Source of the DNA: Phoronis australis
Taxonomy: Eukaryota > Phoronida > Phoronidae
DNA: 64,000 nucleotides
Direction: 5' to 3'
Assembly (NCBI GenBank): GCA_002633005.1
Contig: NMRA01000434.1
Location: forward strand, 264,001 to 328,000
The notes below the pieces were generated by a model. It saw only the letters and a list, made by a program, of their open reading frames with translations. It did no database searches and was not told the DNA's origin. Every line of letters starts with the position of its first letter. Within the stretch, counting starts at the first letter, position 1. Shown one piece after another: positions 37,301 to 48,135 of this stretch. A program made the translations under genes and the position numbers.

Positions 37301-40300
37301 TATTATTGATGTTATGTTTTGTTTTGTAGTGTGCATTTGTACTGGAGGCCTATGTACAACAATAAAACATCTAGTTAATTGCATCACAAAACTTCATTTC
37401 TTTACTTACAATTCTGCTGTTATGATCTTGTTTAACTGGCCTGTATTTCAGTGTGGTTCCCTATCTCAGTCATTTCCACCCGATGTCAACTTGTCAAGCC
37501 CTCGTGTGTCGTTCACCATCGATGAGACCGAGCTGGTCGGTTCTCGGGATAGTCAAGACAGTGGTATTGGAAAGGTGCTGTTGTAATAACAATCTCATTC
37601 ATGAAAAGTACATTTATAACGTGCATTATATGAGGAGGCATTTTTCGAATAGGTGCTACTAGTTCAAATATCATTTTAGCCAAGTGCATTTTAAACCTAG
37701 ACCAATTTAGCATAAACTTAAGAATGGTAAATGGATGTATATCAATGGCATCAAATGATTGCCTTTATTTTGCTTTTTGTGTTTTTTAAATAAAGATGTT
37801 ATTTATGTTTGTCAAGTGCCATTACAAATACTGACTAGGTATGTAAATATAAAGCTATCCTCGAGGGGTGTAAGGGATTCCTTCATTTATGCCGGAGGTC
37901 ACTGTAGTTGGTATTAAATTGTCAAACACAGGCTTGTGCCTTTGAAAATCAAAAGGCTATGAACTTTGCCAGATTGTTAGAGATCCATAAATATTTTGGT
38001 GATTACAAAGTCAGTTGAGTTAAAAGTACTAAGTGATTTCCATAGCAACTTCATCTGGGTGTGATAATTGAGTGTTTCGGGCAGTCGGACTACCTTTAAA
38101 TTTGTCAGCGTGTTCCCTACTCACATAACAAATGATCTTTTGGCTTGCAAAGAAGTGACTGGTGTTGTTGTATGAGAGCATCTTCAGTGTACAAAATGAC
38201 CTGCCATAAGAAGCCAACTAAACTTAGTGCACTAACAAACTACCGTTTTTTCCACGCTCTTATATCTCTAATTTGTGTAGTAAATTAAAACTTAGACCAG
38301 TTTTGTAGTGCATTAATCCAAGTCAAACGTTAAATTTTTATTGAAAGGGGGGTTTATAGCTGCTCTAAGCATGCTGTGTTGATTATCTAGCCGTGACCCT
38401 GCCACACCAAGCTAATTTTAAGAGTGTAGTACGACAGTGTCCTCACTGCTGACTACTGTTCAATACATGAAAACTAGTTGTGATGCCCTTTGTTGTCTCG
38501 TCTCTGCAGGATTATGAAGAAGCCAAGGAAGAGTTCAAGTTTGTTGCCCCTGTTGGTTTTCCGCCGCGGTCTTCATCACGCTCCTTCATCTTGGACGAGG
38601 CAACCCGCTCACCCCACAAGTATTCACCTGTCAAAGACAGGTGTATTTCTGCTCCAGCTGGTAGTCTGGTGAGTGTCACTTCAGGTGTATATGATTGGTA
38701 TAGTACATACAAAGGCAGTGAACCCATTTGTAGTAGGACAGAGATAATGTTTGTTTCCCACCAAACTTAACAGCAATTTGGCCATGTATTTGGTCTTACA
38801 ACATCTCTTGTGGCGCTTTTTATTACCCATCTTACCAGAGATTGCCAATAATACGTTATTTACATGTATTCATTTTATTGTAATTGTGCTAGTCATAATG
38901 AAAGACCTTATATCGCCTACCTGGGTCTCCTTTTCATCTCTGGTAACGAACTTGCAACGCACGTATCATTTATCTATTATTCGGGACATATGTCGATCAG
39001 AAATAGCAGGCCGCAATTGTTGTAGTTGGTGCATCCAGCCCTTTAGATAAGTCAGGTAAAATTTCTGTCTAGTTGGATCTAACTTATGTGAATTTTATTG
39101 TAGTTTTATTTTATCTGAAAACCTCAGAATGCATACTATACAATTTACTCATTGGTTTCTTAAACCATTCGCAATCACAAACTTACTACAGTGACAAGTA
39201 TAGACACTCGCTCAACGCGTCACACGTTGATCTCCTGCTTTGTAGCCTATCCTTCCTCACAGGTTAATGAGACACCTCTTTACCCGACAAGGGCATCATG
39301 ATTGGACACGGAGTGATTAGAATTGTAATAAGAGAAATGTCCTTTAAGGTTATTTCAAACCTTATTTAGTGGCCTCTGTTCTAACTCGTATATCAAAAAA
39401 ACTAAGCTTTGTCAACTAGTAAAAGTATATATTTTCTGAAAGAACAAAGATCAAGAAATATAAATATACTTTTTGTATTTATTTGTCATTATTATTTTTA
39501 CGTAAAAACCTTTTTTAAGTAAAAATTCCATTTTTAAGAAAGGTACATTCATAGCAAAATAACCCCTCTGTCGATTTTAACGAAACCTTTTTTAAATGAA
39601 AACTTCATCAATTANTAAGTGATTTAGGAGAGTCTCTATAATGTCCCGACTTCTTCTGGATCTGTAGAACAGTTGTCACAATACATGAAATTAGGTCAGT
39701 TTTTCAATGCGCACATGATGGGTGGTTTCTGTATGTTTTAGTTTAATGTGAATGAATGACGTCATAGTGCCGTGCTTATTTACAGGAGTTCTGCCTACCA
39801 ACGCCTGGTGATGACTTGTCTGGGAGCCCAGTGTTACTCAGTGTGTCGTCGTTGACTTCCAGTATGAATGATGATGAAACTGATGACGGTTTCCTCGACA
39901 CACACTTCATGGACCACCATGAGCTCAATGTATGAGATTGTTATATCATCAACAGTGTGTTTACTAAAAAGACAATTTAGACCAAACTGTTGAGCTATTA
40001 AGCATTGCGACGCTTAATGTTAAGTTCTTAAACATATTAATCTTTTATGAATTTTGACCATGTTTTGTAATAAGAACAACTTGCCTCCCTTTTAAAAAGC
40101 ATGGAATCTGGTTTTCAACGGGCTATTTCAACTGGTGCTGCAACTTTTTATTTTCAACAGTTGCCCCTGTTGCATTTCTTTGTCCAGCTAATGTTTACAG
40201 CCTTGATATCCCACTGTGTATTGTGTAAAACCCGCTCTTGCTTATAGGGTACAGCACTCAGATAGTGACATGATGACTTCAGCAAAAGACAAGAAATCAG

Positions 40301-43300
40301 ATCTAAATTTCCAAAATTGCTTAGTCCTCAAAAGTCTATAGTTCTACACCCAAACAACCTTTGGTGGGTCATTTGAGTCGGCTCTAAATTTCCAAAATTG
40401 CTTGTTCCCAAAAAAAAATATAGAGTTTGGCACCCAAACAACCTTTGGTTGGTCGTCTGAGTCCCCTAATGGACTTGTAGCTATTCTAAATTGGTGAGAT
40501 TCTACGATACATTTTCACCCTGTTTTTCATACGAGAAAGTGCAGAACCATGGATATAGCTTGATCATAATAACAGAGCAGTTTCGATCCAAGATTCGTAT
40601 TTCTAGTGTATGCCATGTGATCTCAATTACACTTGCAGCTGCTGCAGTGGGGGAGGGGTTGTGGTAAATTGGCCTAATCGTCAACCTTTGGCCACAATTT
40701 TCCTTGTTTTCTTTTTAGCCATGTGGCCAGTCCATGCCTGCAGGGCTGTCCAGCCTATTGACGGCCCCGCTGATAAACAAAGAGAACAGTGAACCGCCCA
40801 CCAGGGTAAGTGTTATGACCACGTGCTGTGCATTTTATGGGGCAGTCTGTTTGGTTTGGTTTCCGGGAAACCTCTGGCTGGGTTGTGGTCAGTTTTCGTA
40901 CCGGTGAAAGCTTGTGACGCAGTTTTGTAATGTTTAGTGAGACTGTGATAATCTTCCTATTCTAGTCTTACTGAGCCTACCTACCCTTTGGACTTTCGTT
41001 TGGATTGAAAGGTACAAAAACCTTTAAACAAACTATGCTTGGTTATCAGAATGATTTTCTTGTCACCGTGAGTTGTAATGGGATATTGTCTTTGGTGTAT
41101 GGTTGCACTCAGACATTCTACAAATTTGCATAGTCACTTCAGTTATAGAAAGTAAAGGAAAAACATAACTGTTCTTAAATTTTAGGGAACCATGTCTAGA
41201 AAGCAAGGCTACCAAATGTTGCTCAATACTGAACCTGAAAATAGACTTATTGAGTGACATGCTCTGAGTTATAAAAGTTGTTTTATTTCATATGTTGTGC
41301 TGTGATTAAACAATTTTCAGAATTGAGGCTTAGGTTTGGTCATCGTAGGCACACTATTGTATCTGTAAACTTAATAGTCTGAAAGTTAAAACTCAACAAT
41401 CCCTGAACCTGTTCAACATCTAAAGAATGTTGGCTATGGTAAAGTTTTGCTAATTTCTTGGCCTTTTTCAATTTCTAAAGGTTTCTAACGTTGTTGAGAA
41501 CGCCCACAATTTCTTGGAAATGTCTGATTGTAGCTATGGCCTAAAACGTAAATAGTATACCTTTAATTTTGCATGACTTTATCTGTTATGAAAAATAATA
41601 AAAACATAAAATGTTGCTTGTCATCTTTAAATATGTTCAAATGGGTGAGAGTTTACCTGAATACTTCGTCACTGACCCCTGAGTGTGTGTTTCCCTGTAG
41701 GAGTCTATCACAAGGGGCCTGTTCCGGTCACCCAGTGTACCAGACTTCAGGCTGAGGCGGCCATCAGCCTTCAAACGACCAGACCGGCCCAAAGATGGCA
41801 TTAGTCCAATGCAGAACAAACGACGGAAGAGTATGGTAGATGGGCTGGATGACAAGTCAGTGACCGTACATAGCAGTGTAAGTAAACAGATAGGGGTCCC
41901 AGATTTTGAGAACCAGTTTGATAACCATTATTCAATGGGGAAAACTGGTTCTCAAATTGCAGGACCCTGTAAGTGACTATTACCGACAGATGTACGTGAA
42001 CTGTAAGCCTCAGAGTATTCATAGTTTTTTTGTTTGGTTCTTTGTCAGCAAAAATTTACACATGCTCAAAATAAATTGCAAAATGGCAACAAGCCTTCGA
42101 AGGTGAGTTCAAGTCTTGGAAGATCGACTTGGAACATTCATTCATTATCTTGCAGATGTTTTCACCTCTTTAACCAAGTCACTTTTTATGAAACATAAAA
42201 ATGATCTTTTCAATATTTCTCAGAACAACTTCAGTGCCTACTAAAACTTTGCTGCCCTTCTCGATTATCTTCTGTAAGGTCGTGTTTGTGTTTGCAGCCA
42301 AATGTACTCCGGGAACTTTGCCCACAATTCTCTCAACGCAGGCTCCACAGGTGTCACTCTGAGTCAGAGGCCATGATTAAGTCAGCATTAAACAAAGGTA
42401 AGTGCAGGTACACTTAACATATTGCAATAATTAGAATTAATTGTTTACTTTAATTGATGATTCCAGAAATGAATCAGCCTCACAAAAATGATAAGCTTGC
42501 AGTTGGTTGAACCATTATGTTATTTTCGGCCAGAGACTGTCTGTTGGTCAAACCATTAAGTTATATTAAGCACTGCTTTTCAAAAATGGTTGGTTTTATT
42601 AGTATGGAGCGGTTTATTAAACAAAAAATAATATCTATGAACTCCTTCTTGATAGCAGCATAACCAAAAAATCAAGAGGTGTTAACTTGCGGTACTCGTG
42701 ACTCGTGCGTGTCAGAATTGAATGGAAAACATTTGACACTTACCATGGTATGTATGGGGATATCCCAAGGTGATGGTCACATTTACCAAAACAGTGTATA
42801 GCAATGTAGCTTGAAGCACACCACCTTAGTTTTGGGGTTTTATTCTTTATGGTTTACTTATGGGTAACTAGACTCACTGTGCATCTTTGATAATATCTGT
42901 GCAGAACCATTACATGGCCAGCAAAGTCATCACTCTGGATCATGCTCCTTACACAGCTTAACACATCAACCTTTTGCAATGTACCGTGAACTCGAAGCTT
43001 TCACTAGAACTCGTATCCATTTTACAATGACCGCATATTTTAAAAAATTATTTACAAGTACTATTTGTAAACATTATTTAGAAGTACTATTTACAAATAC
43101 AAATTACAAATTATATTTACAAACAAGCGTCTTGGTTTTGTCCTTTTCCCACTACCCGTGCGAGAGTGAGGCTCGTGTCATTTGTTGTCGTGTTGTCATG
43201 GTTACCATTCTGCTTCAGGTGCCCTGCAGCCTGACCTGGCTGGAGACTACAGCAAGTCTTTCTGCCTTCCCACAGTGTCTGGCAAGCACCAAGACCTCAG

Positions 43301-44954
43301 GTCCATCACTCCACAGACGGTGAGTCTGCTCTAACTGCTGCTGGTGATGAAGGAGGATTTCTGTTTCGTTTAAGTCCTATAGGATCATAACAACCTAATT
43401 AAAATGAAATGTCTAGTTTCATGTTGGTTTGAATAGTGGAATGTCATTCAAGATTGTTTAAGTTGTAGTGTGCACTACCATGTCTGTTGGTATTGCAGCT
43501 GTCTGACCTCATGAACGACAAGTACTCTAATGAGGTGGAGAAATATATCATCATTGACTGCCGGTACCCGTACGAGTATGCAGGCGGTCACATCAAGGGC
43601 GCCATTAATGTGTACACACGGGACCAGGCTGTTAGCGAGTTCCTGCATGACCCCAGGAAACATGTGGCTGTCAACGGGGGCAAGAGAACCATTCTGATCT
43701 TCCACTGTGAATTCTCATCGGAAAGGGCGCCTAAAATGTAAGTACTGTTAACATACACGCAATGGTCTATCATTGACCTTTTCACAGATGGGTGGATGCA
43801 TCACGTTGCAGTGGATTGTGGGCTGCCAGTCATCCAAGGCAAAATAAAACCAATCAATGGAAAAGGAGAATGTACACCTACATTTTCAGCCAGTAGGGAA
43901 TATGGATGACGGATATTGTATAAATTGCAAACTGTAGTGAGGTCCATGAAACCTTGTCTCTCTTAGTGCTCATAGCAGATGTTAGAACAGATTTCCTTTG
44001 TTTAAGTCAGTCTAGTTTTCAATAATCAGACAGTGTGTTATATTACTTATACATGAAGTTGTAACTTTCCACTATTTTTGGAGTCCAGTATTGGAAGTAG
44101 CTTGCATTTAACTCTAAACATTCAAACAAAATGTTGACGATCTTAATGGTTTTATGTAATAATTAGTTCAAGTCACATTTATGTTTTTTAACATATTTCT
44201 TCATGTATCAGGTCACGATTTATTCGTAAGAACGACCGAGAGCAGAACGTCTACCCCAACCTGTTCTACCCAGAGATGTATTTGCTGCACAATGGGTACA
44301 AGCATTTCTTTGAAACTCAGAAGGTATGACCTGCTATTGACTATTAGACCATAAAAAAGCATGTTGTCTTCACCCTAAATCATCTTAAGACCTGTGCTCA
44401 CCAACAAAAAAACGTCAACCCGCATCAATTTTAGCCAAGGTCTCTTCTGAAAATCTGCATAAAGGTGGGTAAGCAAAGTTGCTAAGCAAGTAGAAATGCC
44501 CGTCTCTGGTGGATTTTCTTACCGCGCCACGAACTTGATTTCCAAAAAAAAAAACAACCAATCTGGCTTTTATGACCTAATGTGTTTTCCCGGTGTAAAT
44601 GATATGGTTGTGTGATTGCTTTTAGGTTTCGAAAGTCACTCGTCACTTAATGTTCATGTGTGAACTTACATATATGGTTTGTGACAGAACTTTATATAGC
44701 TTTATAAGTATGTGTTAGTTCTAATTCGTGTTCGTGTTAGTTATGTGATGGAGGTTGATGACTAATGCCCTCTGTAGTCCGATATCACCAACACGTGACA
44801 CGTTCTATTACAGGGGCTGTGTGAGCCTCAAACCTATACACCTATGCTTCACAAAGAGCACTCTGATGATCTCAAGCACTTCCGAACAAAGTCCAAGTCA
44901 TGGGCCGGTGACTGTAAAGGACGATATGCCTTCCGTACAGGACTCAAGTTCTAA
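31334..44954 (+). CDS. CDC25: CDC25 dual-specificity phosphatase (M-phase inducer), 16 coding exons, 635 aa
   Basis: Exons: 31334-31518, 31765-31886, 32625-32675, 32855-32927, 35674-35727, 36972-37011, 37452-37574, 38510-38668, 39786-39929, 40719-40805, 41701-41877, 42298-42397, 43219-43319, 43499-43737, 44212-44323, 44814-44954. All are GT-AG and the 1908 nt close in frame. CDC25 removes inhibitory phosphates from CDK-cyclin. The C-terminal rhodanese-fold catalytic domain (~450-620) has [18 protein letters not shown], the P-loop HCEFSSER (Cys542, Arg548), [12 protein letters not shown] and a SWAG tail. The regulatory N-terminus has [20 protein letters not shown] (302-307, the beta-TrCP-type degron of vertebrate CDC25A/B), a KEN box (338-340), FRSPSVP (14-3-3 site, Ser358) and the basic QNKRRKS. 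Oddity: the residue after the catalytic Arg is Ala, where [10 protein letters not shown] is usual. The start ATG sits in GACATGG. The gene is head to head with SLBP. Family identity is certain; small exons 3 and 6 rest on phase and splice sites. Confidence 0.95.
35359..35583. mobile_element. Foldback MITE in CDC25 intron 4
   Basis: CCAGGGGTCTGTTCAAAGAA at the left and ...AGTTTTGTTGGCACGGGCCCCAG at the right form imperfect inverted termini. The interior is a long imperfect inverted repeat of TTAAGACAAATCTTAA-like sequence (GATTTGTCTTAACTTT against AGATTTGTCTTAGCTA). Noncoding. Confidence 0.65.
36615..36914 (+). mobile_element. ~300-bp MITE in CDC25 intron 5
   Basis: GGGGATCTGTTTCATGAAAA at the left is matched in inverse by TTTTCATGAAACTGACCCC at the right; the interior is AT-rich. 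Related sequence occurs at 13690-13985 and a loose end at 15359-15390. It ends 57 bp before CDC25 exon 6. Confidence 0.75.
39344..39614 (+). repeat. Dispersed repeat, copy 2 (CDC25 intron 8)
   Basis: Same family and orientation as 1141-1424, without the expanded ATT tract. One undetermined base (N) at 39615 marks its right edge. Confidence 0.85.
40303..40464. repeat. 81-bp tandem duplication in CDC25 intron 9
   Basis: CTAAATTTCCAAAATTGCTT starts at 40303 and 40384, and ACCCAAACAACCTTTGGT follows in both. The two units differ by small changes. Confidence 0.85.
41883..41992. repeat. ~110-bp palindromic element, copy 2
   Basis: TTTTGAGAACCAGTTTGAT and AAAACTGGTTCTCAAAT form the stem, with GGGTCCCAGA against GCAGGACCCTG outside it. 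It starts within 10 bp of the donor of CDC25 exon 11, so the hairpin would sit next to that 5' splice site in the pre-mRNA. Confidence 0.75.
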
Positions 44955-45253
44955 CACATCACCACTGATGTGACCTGGGATCTCTTCTCATCTTAAGATT
45001 AACAAATACCAGTCTTGTTTTTGTTTAAGTTGTTCATTCAATTCACAGTGTATCTGTTCATTTTAATTTGTATTCTATGCTCTACTTTAGAACCAACTCA
45101 AGATTAGCATTCTTTATTTTGTGCTTGGGTACATTATGGTTTACTCTGAGGACTGTCTTGGCCAAGTTTCTACTTAATGACCCCCCAAATTCCAGATACA
45201 AACATGAACTTCAGATTTCGAGTTTAGGCTCAAACTTGTAACTTAAAAGTGGC

Positions 45254-45259
45254 AATAAA
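45254..45259 (+). terminator. Candidate CDC25 polyadenylation signal
   Basis: AATAAA in GGCAATAAATGTGTGTTCTGTGG, 300 bp after the CDC25 stop and followed by a GT-rich stretch. This is the usual layout of a cleavage and polyadenylation site. Confidence 0.55.
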
Positions 45260-47282
45260 TGTGTGTTCTGTGGAAAAAAATAAATTTTGATTTTGACAGC
45301 TCAACGCTATAAAATTGGTCTCAGCTGGGGCCAAGCCAACTTGTGGTTAGTTACTATTGTTTTTTGTGTGATGCAAGGTAGGGTTATAGCTGGTTTGAAG
45401 TTATGGGTCATAAAGTGTAAACTTGAATGAGACACTTATTCTGCATTACCTGTAAAAGTACTCAAACACAAATCAAATACATTTATTCTAAGTCTGTACT
45501 GAAGTAAAACAGGTTCATTTAAATGTGGAAGAGTTTAGAGATAGGATTTGAGACCAGGCCATGTCAGCATCTGAATGCACCGGGAGTCTTTCAAGCGTGG
45601 CTGTATTGAGGGACAGTGCTTTCCCAGGATTTCTCTTTTGATTTCCTAGGGGTATGTCGGAAGTTGTTAGCCGCATGCTATGAATACCTCTACAATGTCA
45701 GGGTGTGCAATAATATATGTGTGAAGCTAACCATAGTGAATGGTGAAGTGTGATTATTGCGAGACAAATGTGACGATAAGCCCATAAGTTTGTATTTTGA
45801 TTTGATTTTGTTGACTAAATCATGCTATTACCGTTAAATTCTTACAAAAGAACCCAGGCAGGAATTTTCTACATCTATTAAGTTTGCTTATATTTAACCA
45901 TCTTACAACAGTCTTCCAAGGTGTATATGATTTTAGATGTTGTTTTTTTATTCAGGCTATGTTTGTGTTTGTATGTGTGTGTTTGTCTTGTCTAGTTTAT
46001 GACGCATGCCTCGATTTGTGCTGACTGTTAATTTTCACTCACTGGTCTTGTATAAAGCATTTTTATTCATCCATGACCGTTTCTTGGTCAGATCAATCCA
46101 CAGCTGTGGGCATTATAGCTTGAACTGTCGCTGCTTTGTGTGATGTGGGCCATGATTTGATATGTGGAGGCCATGATTTGGTTATTTAAGTGAAGTTAGC
46201 AAATGTTGGCATTTCCTTAAGTTTGTCGTGGTCTTTTTAATATTTATGTTCAGGCCAAAAAAGCAGTTGGTTATGGTTTATTCCTGTGCACACCGACTTA
46301 AGAAAAGTGTCCTCCAGTATCAATTTCAGGCTAGGTCAGCTATTTGTGTTTGAAAAGCTGCACTAAGGCATGTAAGAAAGGTTTGAAATGCCAGGATTTG
46401 CTAAGTGATGATAGAAAATTTTTGATAATCTCAGGTGGATTTTCTTTTTTGAAGAAATAATAACAAACCACCGTGTTTACAAAAAAACATACCAGAATCA
46501 ATTATGCTTTTTTGGCCCAATCCTGGTCTATTTATTGGTTTCATTGTATCTTTGAGAGCTCATAACTTAATCTATTTTCACCTGCTCTTAGTTGCACCTT
46601 AGACGTCGTGTACACTACCTGTGCAGTTTATTTCGTTTTCCCCCTTCTGTTCTTTGTCGATTTGATTTCGGTTTTAAACTGTACCAGTAGTTCATTACAA
46701 TTTCACAATAATTTTACTTTGATTAAATTTGGCATTAAATCTAACCAATATTTATTATTATGATTTCGCAATTATTTTACATTACGAAGTTGTTTTTTAT
46801 TTAAGAAAATGAGTTTTACTGTTTAAGGGTGTAATATGGAAGGTAGGAAGACTGAACTGTGTCTCGAATGAATGTCAGTGACGTAGAATACAATCGTGTA
46901 GTTTTATTGTACAAATAATATACAGGAGTTTTAACTTAATCATGTTGTTTTAATTTTTAACCAGTAGACCATCAAAGTTGTTCAATGACTCAATTTCTTC
47001 TCTCATCTACAGTGTACACACAGTACCTGTTTGTAAACTAAAGCATTTACAGACTCAGGACTATGGGACTACTTGTAAAAACTTAGTAGGCTCAGTTTGG
47101 CCTAAATTTGGTACTTCCAATGTCCAACCAGGCAAAGATAATGCCTATGCTTTTCTCCATGAAATGGATCAATTCTTGTAGTACATGTTTTTATTTTCCA
47201 CACTGGTGGTGATTTCATACACAAGTCCCAGTAATTTTCTTGCTCACAAATAAATGAAAAGTAAATTGAGCCAAATTCACAA

Positions 47283-47688
47283 TTTAAATTTGGAACTTGC
47301 ACACTAATTCCTTATCTCTGTGATTGTGTGGTCAAATTAGAAACGCAACATACACTGACGATGTGAAAATGAATCGGGTTGAAAATTGACATGTTGTTAA
47401 GAAGAAGTTTTTGTCGAAATAATCCACTGTGAATCACTAAATGACCGTCTCCAGTAAGTATTGTGACATGGTGTTGAGGAATAACACTGCATAATGCAGG
47501 TTATGCGAGCCCCAAGGAACGTCATTAGTGCAAAGGTCACCTATTTTCAGAATTTTTGATTTTCACATCTACAAGTTGTTAATGAATACGACTGCACTTT
47601 GTTTAGCGTAGATGATGTTCAAATAGCATTGTCATTTAGTTCCTGCTATACATTAGCATAGTTAGGAGCATTCAAATACATCTTTAAA
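47283..47688 (+). mobile_element. ~400-bp MITE, copy A
   Basis: Collinear with 60252-60658 over the full length (GGAACTTGCACACTAATTC at the left, TACATTAGCATAGTTAGG towards the right, TCTTTAAAG at the end) and with the reverse complement of 14062-14463. Confidence 0.85.
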
Positions 47689-47766
47689 GCAACTGCAAGT
47701 AGCAAAATTCAAACATTTCAAAATGAAACTAGTTTAAAATAAAATAAATTTTCAGTGAATACACGT

Positions 47767-47772
47767 TTTATT
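47767..47772 (-). terminator. Candidate FAM184 polyadenylation signal
   Basis: AATAAA on the minus strand about 360 bp after the FAM184 stop. It lies just past the right end of a MITE copy at 47283-47688. Confidence 0.45.
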
Positions 47773-48135
47773 ATTACATAACACATGCTCACTCAATCTC
47801 AACAAATACAAAAATGATTTCTTCATAACAGCTGCTGAATATCTTCTTTCTCAAACATTTTGTTTGACCTTGAAAACACAGGCTACAATTTAGGAATGCT
47901 TGCTACATTCAATGGAAAACATGCTTCCAATTACGTAGATGAATTAAAACCACCCTACACTGTCAGTAACCCATAGGACAGTCAATGTTAGCTTTACTAA
48001 AGACGTCCCATTTGAGCATTCCATGCGTAAGCATACACATTTTAAAAAATTGGAATGTAAAAATATCACATATAATCGACACATTCATAAAAGAAACGGA
48101 AGATTGCGCACAAAACCTAACAGCACACCACAGCA

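Larger units (their letters stand above)
44955..48135. other. CDC25-FAM184 convergent intergenic region and 3' UTRs
   Basis: No open frame of note. Contents are the CDC25 3' UTR to about 45280, AT-rich sequence, MITE copy A at 47283-47688 and the FAM184 3' UTR. Confidence 0.6.

Noticed and set aside
44390-46540. Possible repeat pair sharing CTGGTGGATTTTCTT-like text in the CDC25 downstream region
   Set aside because: The shared stretch is too short, and the flanks do not align convincingly.
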